This document shows positions 33,871-42,497 of a DNA stretch of 64,000 nt, in pieces. The translations under genes were made by a program, and so were the position numbers. Location: NCBI RefSeq assembly GCF_014529705.1, contig NZ_JAANIH010000038.1, positions 18,597 to 82,596 of the forward strand, in the 5' to 3' direction. The stretch comes from Bradyrhizobium campsiandrae (GTDB lineage: Bacteria; Pseudomonadota; Alphaproteobacteria; Rhizobiales; Xanthobacteraceae). The first letter of the stretch is position 1. The number at the start of each line of letters is the position of its first letter. The notes under the pieces are model-generated. The model was given only the letters and a program-made list of their open reading frames with translations, did not search any database and had not been told where the DNA came from.

Positions 33871-35172
33871 TCAGGCCACGGGATCCTTGGAGCGGCTTCG
33901 GCTATCAGGCGCCAGCGGCGGGGCGCGCTTCAGCGGAGCAGTCTCGCGTGATGCGGCGTCTCGGCTCGCGGTGGGCGCGGCCGGCGCGGCGCCGGTATCG
34001 CGCCAGGCGAGGATCCAGATCAGAAAGCCCAAAAGCGCCAGCGCTGCGCCGACCGGACCGGTCGAGGTCCAGCCCAGCCCCTCGCGAATGGCGAGGCCGC
34101 CGAGGAACGGGCCGAGCGCGTTGGCGGTGTTGAACGCCGAATGATTGAGCGCGGCGGCGAGCGCCTGTGCATCTCCGGCGACATCCATCAGCCGCGTTTG
34201 CAAGATAGCCCCGAGCGCGACACTGGCGCCGATCGCAAAGATGTCGATCGCGAGCAGCCAGGGATTGCCGGCCGCGAGCGGAAACGCCAGCAGCGCCACC
34301 GCTGCGAACAGCAGGATGCCGCCCGCCGTCGGCATCAAGGCGCGATCGGCGAAGCGCGGCACGACCAGATTGCCAAGCGTGGCGCCGATGCCGAAGATCG
34401 CCAGGAAGAACGGAATGACCCCGGTGCCAACCTTGGTGACCTCGATCAAGGTCGTCGCCAGATAGGTGTAGACGGCGAACATGCCGCCGAAGCCGATGGC
34501 CCCGATCGCGAGCGTATTCCAGACGCGGCGGCTTCTGAGTGCGCCGAGCTCGCGCAGCGGATCCGACCGGCCGGCCTGGTCGCGCGGCGCGAACAGCGCG
34601 CACAGCACCACGGTGAGCAAGGCCAGCACCGATACGAGGCCAAAGCTCGCGCGCCAGCCGAGCGCCTGGCCGATCAGATTGGCGAGGGGCACGCCGATGA
34701 TGGTGGCGACGGTCAGCCCCAGCATCACCTGGCCGACCGTCTGCGAGCGGCGATGTTGCGGCACGAGCGAGGCCGCAACCAGCGCGGCGATGCCGAAATA
34801 GGCGCCGTGCGGCAGGCCGGAGAGAAACCGGGCGGCGATCATCGCGCCAAAGCTCGGTGCCAGCGCGGTGAGGGCGTTGCCGAGTGCGAACACCGCCATC
34901 AGCGCCAGCAATTGCGTGCGCCGGGCAAATTTCGCGCCGAGCACGGCGATCAGCGGCGCGCCCAGCACGACCCCGAGCGCGTAGGCGCTGATCGCGTGTC
35001 CGGCGGTCGGCTCGTCGATGTGAAGGTCAGCCGCAAAGAACGGCAGCAGGCTCATCGACGCGAATTCGGTGGTTCCGATCGCAAAGCCGCCCATCGCGAG
35101 CGAGAACAGGACGATGGCGAGGTGAGGGGGCGCTGAGCTGCGAGGCGAGGTCGCTTGAGGCGAAGTCGTCAT
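33871..35172 (-). CDS. MFS transporter, DHA1 (AraJ/YdhP-like) family
   Basis: Inner-membrane exporter of the drug:H+ antiporter-1 group, typical for efflux of sugars, drugs or metabolites. About 433 residues with 12 membrane helices. Motifs: GGFAIGTTEFASMSLLPFFA (helix 1), GHAISAYALGVVLGAPLIAV, GAKFARRTQLLALMAVFALG (motif A region) and RFLSGLPHGAYFGIAALVAA. The C-terminal 40 residues are Pro/Arg/Ser-rich and hydrophilic. Start at ATG 35,172 is preferred; an in-frame ATG at 35,223 would add 17 residues. No neighbour indicates a substrate. Confidence 0.86.
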   Translation of the reverse strand: MTTSPQATSPRSSAPPHLAIVLFSLAMGGFAIGTTEFASMSLLPFFAADLHIDEPTAGHAISAYALGVVLGAPLIAVLGAKFARRTQLLALMAVFALGNALTALAPSFGAMIAARFLSGLPHGAYFGIAALVAASLVPQHRRSQTVGQVMLGLTVATIIGVPLANLIGQALGWRASFGLVSVLALLTVVLCALFAPRDQAGRSDPLRELGALRSRRVWNTLAIGAIGFGGMFAVYTYLATTLIEVTKVGTGVIPFFLAIFGIGATLGNLVVPRFADRALMPTAGGILLFAAVALLAFPLAAGNPWLLAIDIFAIGASVALGAILQTRLMDVAGDAQALAAALNHSAFNTANALGPFLGGLAIREGLGWTSTGPVGAALALLGFLIWILAWRDTGAAPAAPTASRDAASRETAPLKRAPPLAPDSRSRSKDPVA

Positions 35173-35347
35173 GTGTCCTGCATCGGTGATGGCAACGGGA
35201 ACCAGCCCGGCGAACGTCGCCACCCCCGCAATATTTATCCGGTGTAGTTAAGCGCGCATGGGTCCGCGTCAACACCGGATGCCCCACGTCGGGCCGCGCG
35301 CATATCAGCGTCCCGCTCTGCTCAGGGCATCAAGCGAAAATGATCGA

Positions 35348-36184
35348 TCAGAACTGCACTTCGCCCGGAATGTCGTCGGCGCTGAGGCCGACGGTTTGAT
35401 AGGCCTTCAGCAGCCATTCGCGGGTCTGGCCCAGCGAGCGGTTGTAATCTGCCCAGGCGCTGAGGAAATCCTTGTAGCGCCGATCGGCTTCGGCGCGGAT
35501 GCCGAGATTGGTCGGCAGCGTCAGCAGCGGCCGCGGAATCGCGAGATCGCCCAGCGTCGGATTCTTCTTCAGCGTGAAGATCGACAGCACCGCGAGCGAG
35601 ACATTGCAGTCGGCGCGGCCGGTCGACACCGCGAGGATCGCCTCGTCGCGAGTCTTGAAGCCGAGGATGTCGGCCTTCGGGCAGTAACGGCGCGCGATCG
35701 TCTCGTGCGTCGAGCCGATGTCGACGGCGATCTTGACCTCGGGCTTGTTGAGCTCGGCCCAGGTCTGCGGCTTGGCAAAACCCTTCTTGGTGATGACGGT
35801 GAAGGAGTGCACCAGGATCGGCGTCGAGAAGTCGATGACGAGCGAGCGCTCGGGCGTCGGGTTCACGGCGAAGGCGAGGTCGATCTTGTCGGCCTGCAGA
35901 TCGAGGATCTGGTTGCCCCAGGTCGATTCCAGCGTCTCGACCTTGGCGCCCAGCTTGCTCGCGATGTCGTTCGCCATGTCGATGCAGGCGCCCGACCATT
36001 GATTGGTCGAAAGGTCCTTGTGGAAATAGGGATCCTGGCCGGCGATGACGGCGATGCGCAGCACGCCGCTCTTCTTGATGCGATCGAGCGTGGAGGTCGG
36101 CGCGGTATCGGCCTTGATTGATGTGGTCGCGGCCATTGCGGCGCCCGCCAGCGCGACGGTGGTGAGTGCGTCCCTGCGGTTCAT
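35348..36184 (-). CDS. ABC transporter binding protein, family 3 (amino-acid type)
   Basis: Periplasmic receptor for a polar amino acid or similar compound. 278 residues with a signal peptide (MNRRDALTTVALAGAAMAAT), then the family-3 fold: LDRIKKSGVLRIAVIAGQDP, GACIDMANDIASKLGAKVET, QADKIDLAFAVNPTPERSLV and GSTHETIARRYCPKADILGF. No permease or ATPase lies nearby, so it either shares a transporter encoded elsewhere or works as a receptor. It is divergent from the operon starting at 36,397, whose enzymes act on amino- or keto-acids, so it probably delivers that pathway's substrate. Confidence 0.87.
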   Translation of the reverse strand: MNRRDALTTVALAGAAMAATTSIKADTAPTSTLDRIKKSGVLRIAVIAGQDPYFHKDLSTNQWSGACIDMANDIASKLGAKVETLESTWGNQILDLQADKIDLAFAVNPTPERSLVIDFSTPILVHSFTVITKKGFAKPQTWAELNKPEVKIAVDIGSTHETIARRYCPKADILGFKTRDEAILAVSTGRADCNVSLAVLSIFTLKKNPTLGDLAIPRPLLTLPTNLGIRAEADRRYKDFLSAWADYNRSLGQTREWLLKAYQTVGLSADDIPGEVQF

Positions 36185-36236
36185 CGGCAGTTCTCCCTGG
36201 GGAATGGGGATCTATCGGCTCCGGCTGGTGGACTAT

Positions 36237-36271
36237 TTCTGTATTCAGAACATAATGCAATATGGTATTGC
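36237..36271. promoter_or_regulatory. Inverted repeats in the divergent promoter of the amino-acid operon
   Basis: TTCTG-TATT-CAGAA (36,237-36,250) and GCAATA-TGG-TATTGC (36,257-36,271), both perfect, 6 bases apart, between the binding-protein gene and the divergent dehydrogenase gene. They are likely sites for the operon's own GntR regulator (41,567). Confidence 0.5.
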
Positions 36272-36396
36272 GGCTTTGCCGGCGATTTGTGCGACGAGGC
36301 AGGTGAGAGCCTCCTCGATTGGCAAGGCGAGAGAAAACTCGCGTGGCTGGCCATGGGACCGGGCCGGCAAGCTTGGGATTGAGAAGGAGAGAGTTT

Positions 36397-37314
36397 GTGC
36401 GTGCTGTTTTCGTCGATGCCAACGACACCCTGGCCGCGGTCACCGAGAAGCTGCTGGGCGCGGCGAAACTGCCTGTCAGCATCGTCCGCAACCCCTCGAT
36501 TAAGCCCGAAGATCTCCCCGGCCTGCTCGGCGATGCCGAGATCATGATCGTCGACCACACCGCGGTGCCGGCAGCGATTGCCGCCAAATGCGCCAAGCTG
36601 AAGCATGTCGTCTTCCTCGGCACCGGCGCGCGCAGCTACATGAATCCGGAGGAGCTCGCTGAACGCGGCATCTCGGTCCACACCATCAAGGGCTATGGTG
36701 ACACCGCGGTGGCCGAATGCGCGATCGCGCTGATGTGGGCGTCGGCCAGGAGCTTCGGCGAGATGGACCGCGGCATGCGCGAGGGCAATTGGTTGCGTCG
36801 CGACGCCGTGCAGCTCACCGGCAAGACGCTCGGCCTGATCGGCTTCGGCGGCATCGCGGCTGAAGCCGCGCGCATGGCGGCGGGCTGCGGCATGAAGGTG
36901 ATCGCCTGGAACAGGACGCCAAAGACCCATCCGGGCGTCGACTTCGTGCCGCTGGAGACACTGCTGGCCGAAAGCCACGTCGTCTCGCTGCATCTGTTGC
37001 TCAACGACGAAACCAAGGGCTTCCTGTCGCGCGAGCGGATCGCGCAGATGCGCAAGGGCAGCATCCTGATCAACACCGCGCGCGGCGCCATCGTCGATGA
37101 AGAGGCGATGCTGGAGGCGCTGCGCTCGGGCCACATTGCCCATGCCGGCCTCGACGTCTTCACCGTCGAGCCGCTCCCGGCTGGTCATGCCCTGACGAAA
37201 CTGCCAAACGTGACGCTGTCGGCGCATTCGGCGTTTCGCACGCCGGAGGCGAGCGACAATTTGATCGGCGCCGCGCTCGATCACTGCCGCCGCATCATCG
37301 CCACCGGCAAGTAA
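36397..37314 (+). CDS. D-isomer-specific 2-hydroxyacid dehydrogenase
   Basis: NAD(P)-dependent reductase interconverting a 2-hydroxyacid and a 2-oxoacid. 305 residues from GTG 36,397, with AAGGAG 7 bases upstream. The substrate-domain start is VRAVFVDANDTLAAVTEKLL. The nucleotide site is TLGLIGFGGIAAEAARMAAG. The catalytic set is visible: Arg in INTARGAIVDEEAM, Glu in FTVEPLPAGHAL and His in TLSAHSAFRTPEA (SAHS where many family members have TPHI). It is first in a six-gene operon with RidA, a ThDP enzyme, a DadA-like oxidase, a racemase-like protein and a GntR regulator. Confidence 0.88.
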   Translation: MRAVFVDANDTLAAVTEKLLGAAKLPVSIVRNPSIKPEDLPGLLGDAEIMIVDHTAVPAAIAAKCAKLKHVVFLGTGARSYMNPEELAERGISVHTIKGYGDTAVAECAIALMWASARSFGEMDRGMREGNWLRRDAVQLTGKTLGLIGFGGIAAEAARMAAGCGMKVIAWNRTPKTHPGVDFVPLETLLAESHVVSLHLLLNDETKGFLSRERIAQMRKGSILINTARGAIVDEEAMLEALRSGHIAHAGLDVFTVEPLPAGHALTKLPNVTLSAHSAFRTPEASDNLIGAALDHCRRIIATGK

Positions 37315-37328
37315 GGAATAGGACGTCC

Positions 37329-37682
37329 ATGACCGACATCACCCGCATCGAGCAGAACGCCCGCCGCAGCCGCGCTTCCGTGTTCGGCGATCTGGTTTTC
37401 CTCGCAGGCCATGTGGCCGACACCAAGACCGCCGACATCACCCAGCAGACCAAGGAGGTGCTGGCCAAGATCGACGACATGCTGGCGCGCGCCGGCACCG
37501 ACAAGTCGCGCCTGCTCAGCGTGCAGATCTGGCTCAAGACCATGGATGATTTCGACGCCATGAACGCGGTCTATGATGCCTGGGTGGTGCCGGGCCATGT
37601 GCCGACGCGCGCCTGCGGCAAGGTCGAGCTGGCCGATCCCGGCTACCGCATCGAGGTGATCGCGATCGCGGCGCGCAGCTGA
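37329..37682 (+). CDS. RidA/YjgF-family imine or enamine deaminase
   Basis: 117 residues. RidA proteins hydrolyse reactive imines released by amino-acid oxidases and PLP enzymes. The deaminase arginine is present at Arg94 (VPTRACGKVEL) with Glu100 and Glu109 (YRIEVIAIA), and the LVFLAGHVADTKTADITQQT and LSVQIWLKTMDDFDAMNAVY segments are family-typical. AGGA precedes the ATG by 6 bases. Co-location with a DadA-like oxidase makes sense: the oxidase yields an imino acid, RidA speeds its hydrolysis to the keto acid. Confidence 0.9.
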   Translation: MTDITRIEQNARRSRASVFGDLVFLAGHVADTKTADITQQTKEVLAKIDDMLARAGTDKSRLLSVQIWLKTMDDFDAMNAVYDAWVVPGHVPTRACGKVELADPGYRIEVIAIAARS

Positions 37683-37794
37683 CATGCGGGCCGATGCCCT
37701 CTGCACTGTCAGCATCGGCCTTGCACCTTGTTTCCGCCTGTCCTACGCCACCCCGGACCAAAAACGCATTCGCTAGCGCCTGCAGGGAGCCGTC

Positions 37795-39456
37795 ATGACC
37801 ATCAGAAACACCCGCACCGGGGGCCAGATCCTGATCGATCAGCTGGTCGCGCAAGGCGTCGAGCGCGTCACCTGCGTGCCGGGCGAGAGTTATCTGGCGG
37901 CGCTCGATGCGCTGCATGACAGTCCGATCGACGTCGTGATCTGCCGCGCCGAGGGCGGCGCTGCGATGATGGCCGAAGCCTATGGCAAGCTCACCGGCCG
38001 CCCCGGTGTCTGCTTCGTCACCCGCGGCCCCGGCGCCACCAATGCCAGCCACGGCGTTCACATCGCGATGCAGGATTCGACGCCGATGATCCTGTTCGTC
38101 GGCCAGGTCGACACCGGCATGATCGGACGCGAAGCGTTCCAGGAGCTCGACTACAAGGCGGTGTTCGGCTCGATGGCGAAATGGGCGGTCGAGATCGATC
38201 GTCCCGATCGCATTCCGGAGCTGGTCGCGCGCGCCTTCCGCGTCGCCATGCAGGGCCGTCCCGGTCCCGTCGTGATCGCGCTGCCGGAGAACATGCTGAC
38301 CGAGACGGCCGCCGTGGCCGATGCCATGCGCATCGAGCCGGCGGTGAGCTGGCCGGCGCCTTCCGATATCGAGCGCGTCGGTGCGCTGCTCGCGAGCGCC
38401 AAGGCGCCGCTGGTCATTCTCGGCGGCTCGCGCTGGACCGATGACGCCACCAAGAGCATCGCGCGCTTTGCCGAGCGCTTCGACCTGCCGGTCGCGACCT
38501 CGTTCCGCCGGGCCTCGTTGATCGACGCCGACCATCCGCACTATGCCGGCGATCTCGGCATCGGGCCGAGCCCGAGCCTGAAGGCGCGCATCGACAATGC
38601 CGATGTCATCCTGCTGATCGGCGGCCGCATGTCGGAGATGCCGTCCTCGTCCTACACCCTGCTCGACATCCCGACGCCGAAGCAGAAGCTGATCCATGTG
38701 CATCCGGGCTCGGAAGAACTCGGCCGCGTCTATCAGCCGGAGCTTGCGATCCAGGCGACGCCGGCCGCATTCGCCGCCGCGGTCGAGACGCTGAAGCCTT
38801 CGGGCGCGGTGGCCTGGAAGGGCGAAGCCGCCAAGGCGCATGCTGACTATCTCGCCTGGACCGAGACAGCACGCGAGCTGCCGGGCCATTTCCAATACGG
38901 CCAGGTCATGACCTGGCTGCGCGACCGCCTGCCGAAGGACGCGATCGTCTGCAACGGCGCCGGCAATTATGCCGGCTGGATCCATCGCCATCACCGCTTC
39001 CACAGCTTTGCCGCCCAGCTCGCGCCGACCTCGGGTTCGATGGGCTATGGCGTGCCGGCCGGCGTGCTGGCGAAGCGGCAATTTCCTGACCGTGTCGTCG
39101 TCGCCTTTGCCGGCGACGGCTGCTTCCTGATGAACGGCCAGGAGTTCGCGACCGCCGTGCAATACGACGCGCCGTTGATCGTCATCGTCGTCGACAATTC
39201 GCAATACGGCACCATCCGCATGCACCAGGAGCGCGACTATCCCGGCCGCGTCGTCGGCACCCAGCTCAAGAACCCCGACTTTGCGATGTATGCGAAAGCC
39301 TTCGGCGGCCATGGCGAACGGGTCGAGCGCACGGAAGAATTCGCGCCGGCGTTCGAACGTGCGCTGGCTTCACGCAAGCCGTCGATCCTCCACTGCATCA
39401 TCGATCCGCGCGCGATATCGGTCGGCAAGGATTTCACCCCGGCGGTGAAGGCGTAA
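37795..39456 (+). CDS. Thiamine-diphosphate-dependent enzyme (acetolactate synthase-like)
   Basis: 553 residues with the three-domain ThDP fold. The PYR domain has the catalytic glutamate at about Glu53 (CRAEGGAAMMAEAYGKLTGR, then PGVCFVTRGPGATN). The middle domain contains PLVILGGSRW. The PP domain has the cofactor motif AFAGDGCFLMNGQEFATAVQ, ending in VIVVDNSQYG. It looks like the ilvB/benzoylformate-decarboxylase branch. Without a regulatory small subunit and in this operon it is probably a catabolic 2-oxoacid decarboxylase or ligase rather than branched-chain biosynthesis. GGAG lies upstream of the ATG, and the next gene follows 3 bases after its stop. Confidence 0.88.
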   Translation: MTIRNTRTGGQILIDQLVAQGVERVTCVPGESYLAALDALHDSPIDVVICRAEGGAAMMAEAYGKLTGRPGVCFVTRGPGATNASHGVHIAMQDSTPMILFVGQVDTGMIGREAFQELDYKAVFGSMAKWAVEIDRPDRIPELVARAFRVAMQGRPGPVVIALPENMLTETAAVADAMRIEPAVSWPAPSDIERVGALLASAKAPLVILGGSRWTDDATKSIARFAERFDLPVATSFRRASLIDADHPHYAGDLGIGPSPSLKARIDNADVILLIGGRMSEMPSSSYTLLDIPTPKQKLIHVHPGSEELGRVYQPELAIQATPAAFAAAVETLKPSGAVAWKGEAAKAHADYLAWTETARELPGHFQYGQVMTWLRDRLPKDAIVCNGAGNYAGWIHRHHRFHSFAAQLAPTSGSMGYGVPAGVLAKRQFPDRVVVAFAGDGCFLMNGQEFATAVQYDAPLIVIVVDNSQYGTIRMHQERDYPGRVVGTQLKNPDFAMYAKAFGGHGERVERTEEFAPAFERALASRKPSILHCIIDPRAISVGKDFTPAVKA

Positions 39457-39459
39457 GCG

Positions 39460-40725
39460 ATGGTAGAGGGCCGCCACGTCGCCATCATCGGAGCAGGCGC
39501 GGTCGGCGTGATCAGCGCGATCGAGGCGCTGCGCGAGGGCCATCGCGTCACGCTGATCGATCCGGGCGAGCCCGGCGGCGAACAGGCGGCGAGCTACGGC
39601 AATGCCGGCTGGCTCTCCTCGCATTCGGTGATCCCGCCGGCCGAGCCTGGTATCTGGAAGAAGGTGCCGGGCTATCTGATGGATCCGCTCGGCCCGCTGG
39701 CGATCCGCTGGTCGTACTTGCCGAAGGCGCTGCCCTGGCTGATCAAATACCTACTTTCGGGCTGGACCGAGGCGCGGGTCGAGCAGACCGCGTTCGCGCT
39801 GCGCGATCTGCTGAAAGACGCGCCGCTGCTTCACCGCAAGCTGGCGGAAGAGGCCGGCGTGCCTGAGCTGGTCGAGCGCAACGGCGTGATGCACGTGTTT
39901 CCCTCGCGCGGCAATTTCGACAACGATCTCGGCTGGCGCCTGCGCAAGAAGGTCGGCGTCGCGTGGATGGAGCTGAGCGCCGACGAGATGCGTCAGCGCG
40001 AGCCGGACCTGCATCCGCGCTACACCTTTGGCGTGGTAGTCGAAGAGGCCGGCCGCTGCCGCGATCCCGGCGCTTACGTTGCCGCGCTTGCGCAGCATGC
40101 GCTGGCGAGCGGTGCCAAGCTCGTCCGTGCCAAGGCAACTGGGCTCAAGCTTTCCGGTGACAAGCTCGTCGCCGTCATGACCGAGACCGGCGAGATCTCC
40201 TGCGATGCTGCGGTGGTCGCCGCCGGCGCGCATTCGAAGCGGCTGACCGCATCGGTCGGCGATGCCCTGCCGCTCGAGACCGAGCGCGGCTATCACGTCA
40301 TGATCGAGCATCCCGAAACAGGTCCGCGCAGCTCGATGATGGCCGCCGACGCCAAGATGGTGGTGAACTGGACCGACAAGGGCCTGCGCGCCGCCGGCAC
40401 GGTCGAGATCGCGGGCCTTCAGGCCGCACCGAACTGGAAGCGCGCCGAGATCCTGCGCAACCACCTTCTCGGCATGTTCCCCAAACTGCCGAAGGACATG
40501 CCGGCCTCGCGCATCAAGACCTGGTTTGGTCACCGGCCGAGCATGCCGGACGGACGCCCTTGCATCGGCTATTCGCGCGCCTCCCGCGACATCGTCTATG
40601 CCTTCGGCCACGGCCATGTCGGCCTGGTCGGCTCGGCTCGCACCGGCCGCCTGGTCGCGCAGCTTCTGAGCAGCAAGCAGCCGGAGATTCCGCTCGCACC
40701 GTTTTCGCCCAACCGCTTCCTCTGA
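39460..40725 (+). CDS. FAD-dependent amino acid oxidase/dehydrogenase (DadA-like)
   Basis: 421 residues. The N-terminal FAD-binding motif is VAIIGAGAVGVISAIEALRE, followed by LIDPGEPGGEQAASYGNAGW, which matches the DadA pattern in D-amino acid dehydrogenases. Other family stretches: AAVVAAGAHSKRLTASVGDA, LPLETERGYHVMIE and WFGHRPSMPDGRPCIGYSRA, ending with HVGLVGSARTGRLVAQLL. It probably oxidises a D- or N-substituted amino acid and passes electrons to the respiratory chain. Context with a racemase-like gene and RidA supports amino-acid breakdown. Confidence 0.88.
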   Translation: MVEGRHVAIIGAGAVGVISAIEALREGHRVTLIDPGEPGGEQAASYGNAGWLSSHSVIPPAEPGIWKKVPGYLMDPLGPLAIRWSYLPKALPWLIKYLLSGWTEARVEQTAFALRDLLKDAPLLHRKLAEEAGVPELVERNGVMHVFPSRGNFDNDLGWRLRKKVGVAWMELSADEMRQREPDLHPRYTFGVVVEEAGRCRDPGAYVAALAQHALASGAKLVRAKATGLKLSGDKLVAVMTETGEISCDAAVVAAGAHSKRLTASVGDALPLETERGYHVMIEHPETGPRSSMMAADAKMVVNWTDKGLRAAGTVEIAGLQAAPNWKRAEILRNHLLGMFPKLPKDMPASRIKTWFGHRPSMPDGRPCIGYSRASRDIVYAFGHGHVGLVGSARTGRLVAQLLSSKQPEIPLAPFSPNRFL

Positions 40726-40734
40726 GATTGCACC

Positions 40735-41478
40735 ATGACCATTTCAGCCAACGCGCCGTCTCGTATCGCCCGTGGCGGCAAGGCCATCTATGGCGCGCCG
40801 CTCGGCATCCTGATGCTGGAAGCGCGCTTTCCGCGCATCGCTGGCGACATGGGCAACGGCACCACCTGGCCGTTTCCCGTGCTCTATCGCGTGGTGAGCG
40901 GGGCTTCGCCGGAGAAGGTGGTGTTGAAGGGCGCCGCCGGCCTCTTGCCTGACTTCATCGACGCGGCGAAGGATCTGGTGCGCCTTGGGGCTGAAGCCAT
41001 CACTACCAATTGCGGCTTCCTCTCGCTGTTCCAGAAAGAGATCGCAGCCGCCGTCGGCGTGCCGGTCGCGACCTCGTCGTTGATGCAGGTGCCGTGGGTG
41101 CAGGCGACCCTGCCGCCGGGCAAGCGCGTCGGTCTCGTCACGGTGTCGGGCTCGACGCTGACCCCGGCTCATCTCGAAGGTGCCGGCGTGCCGCTCGATA
41201 CGCCGCTGGTCGGCACCGAGCACGGCAAGGAATTCTTTCGCGTGCTGATCAAGGCCGAGAAGGACGACATGGATGTGGCGCAGGCCGAGCGCGACGTGGT
41301 CGAGGCCGGCAAAGAGCTGGTCGCCAAGAACCCCGATGTCGGCGCCATCGTGCTCGAATGCACCAACATGCCGCCCTATGCGGCGGCCTTGCAGGCCGAG
41401 ATCGGGTTGCCGGTCTATGACATCTATTCCATGATCACCTGGTTTCATGCTGGACTGCGCCCGCGCGCCTTTGCCTGA
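40735..41478 (+). CDS. Aspartate/glutamate racemase family protein
   Basis: 247 residues. Two cysteine-bearing motifs typical of the family are seen, ITTNCGFLSLFQKE (first catalytic Cys) and GAIVLECTNMPPYAAALQAE (second Cys), with the small-residue loops VGLVTVSGSTLTPAHLEGAG. Family members include amino acid racemases, hydantoin racemases and maleate isomerases, so the exact reaction is not fixed by sequence. Within this operon a racemase feeding the DadA-like oxidase is the simplest reading. The start ATG 40,735 has only a weak ribosome-binding site (GAGATTG). Confidence 0.85.
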   Translation: MTISANAPSRIARGGKAIYGAPLGILMLEARFPRIAGDMGNGTTWPFPVLYRVVSGASPEKVVLKGAAGLLPDFIDAAKDLVRLGAEAITTNCGFLSLFQKEIAAAVGVPVATSSLMQVPWVQATLPPGKRVGLVTVSGSTLTPAHLEGAGVPLDTPLVGTEHGKEFFRVLIKAEKDDMDVAQAERDVVEAGKELVAKNPDVGAIVLECTNMPPYAAALQAEIGLPVYDIYSMITWFHAGLRPRAFA

Positions 41479-41566
41479 TTCCTGATGTCGCCGGCTCTTC
41501 ACAACCTCTCGTTGGCATTGCAATTGCGGCTGTCGCCCCGGTATATTGGGCTGTGTTCGGGCATGA

Positions 41567-42280
41567 ATGCAGTGGATGATGAGCAATTTGGAACTCGCCT
41601 CGGATAGTATCGTCGATCGCGTCTATGAACAGCTCAAGGCGATGGCCGTGAGCTACGAATTCAAGCCGGGCGAACGGCTCAACGAGGGTGAGCTGGCCAA
41701 ACGGCTCGGCGTCAGCCGTACGCCGCTGCGCGAAGCGCTCAACCGTCTCAACACCGAGGGCTTCCTGCGCTTCACTCCCGGCAAGGGCTTCTTCTGCCGC
41801 GAACTGGACGCCAACGAGATCTTCGATCTCTACGAGCTGCGCAAGTCGATCGAGGTCGCCGCGGTTCGCCTCGCCATCAAGCGCGCCAAGGACGAGGACG
41901 TCGACGCGCTGTTGAAATTCCTCGAAGCAACCGGGCCCGATCCGGGTGAACGCACGTCGGTCGAGCTCGTCGAGCTGGATGAGACCTTCCACGAGCGGCT
42001 GATGGCGATGTCTGACAATGCCGAGATGCTGCGCGTCTTGCGCAACGTCAACGCGCGCATCCGCTTCGTGCGCTGGATCGACATGGACCGCGTCAACCGC
42101 TCCAACACGCAAGCCGAGCACCGCGCCGTGATCGAAGGCCTGAAGGCGCGCGACGAAGCGGCGTGCGTCTCGGTGCTCGAGAAGCACATCGACCGCCGCC
42201 TCGATCGCATCACCGCCGCGATCAAGGAAGGCTATGCGCAGATTTACATGCCCGCCGCGGCGCGGGCTGGGGCGAATTGA
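41567..42280 (+). CDS. GntR-family regulator, FCD type
   Basis: Probable regulator of the preceding catabolic genes, although separated from them by 88 bases. About 237 residues with a winged helix at about residues 15-80 (GELAKRLGVSRTPLREALNR, then LNTEGFLRFTPGKGFFCREL) and an FCD ligand domain (EIFDLYELRKSIEVAAVRLA, then VELDETFHERLMAM and EHRAVIEGLKARDEAACVSV). In-frame ATGs at 41,576 and 41,579 are alternative starts and none has a strong ribosome-binding site. Confidence 0.85.
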   Translation: MQWMMSNLELASDSIVDRVYEQLKAMAVSYEFKPGERLNEGELAKRLGVSRTPLREALNRLNTEGFLRFTPGKGFFCRELDANEIFDLYELRKSIEVAAVRLAIKRAKDEDVDALLKFLEATGPDPGERTSVELVELDETFHERLMAMSDNAEMLRVLRNVNARIRFVRWIDMDRVNRSNTQAEHRAVIEGLKARDEAACVSVLEKHIDRRLDRITAAIKEGYAQIYMPAAARAGAN

Positions 42281-42370
42281 AGCTCTTTCGGCCGCCGTTC
42301 ACTTCAGAAGCCAATGCTTCGCATTGGCTATGGCGCCGGATGAAGCGTCCGTCTCCGCGACCGCGCAGTA

Positions 42371-42449
42371 TCGTAGGGTGGGCAAAGCGCAGCGTGCCCA
42401 CCGCCTTCTCGTGGGCACGGCGCAAAGCGCGCCTTTGCCCACCCTACGA
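42371..42449. repeat. Nested palindromic repeat, probable dispersed element
   Basis: The outer stem is 17 bp and perfect (42,371-42,387 with 42,433-42,449; TCGTAGGGTGGGCAAAG). The inner stem CGTGCCCAC/GTGGGCACG (42,393-42,401 with 42,411-42,419) has a 9-base loop. It lies between two convergent genes and could serve as a terminator for both. This kind of GGGTGGGCAAAG repeat is frequent in Bradyrhizobium intergenic DNA. Confidence 0.7.
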
Positions 42450-42497
42450 TTCCGAACACGCGAAGGCAGACCCCTCGGTCCGAGCCACGTGTGGCGT

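Noticed and set aside
37534..39312. 592-codon open frame on the minus strand opposite the ThDP enzyme gene
   Set aside because: Antisense shadow of a gene with intact catalytic motifs.
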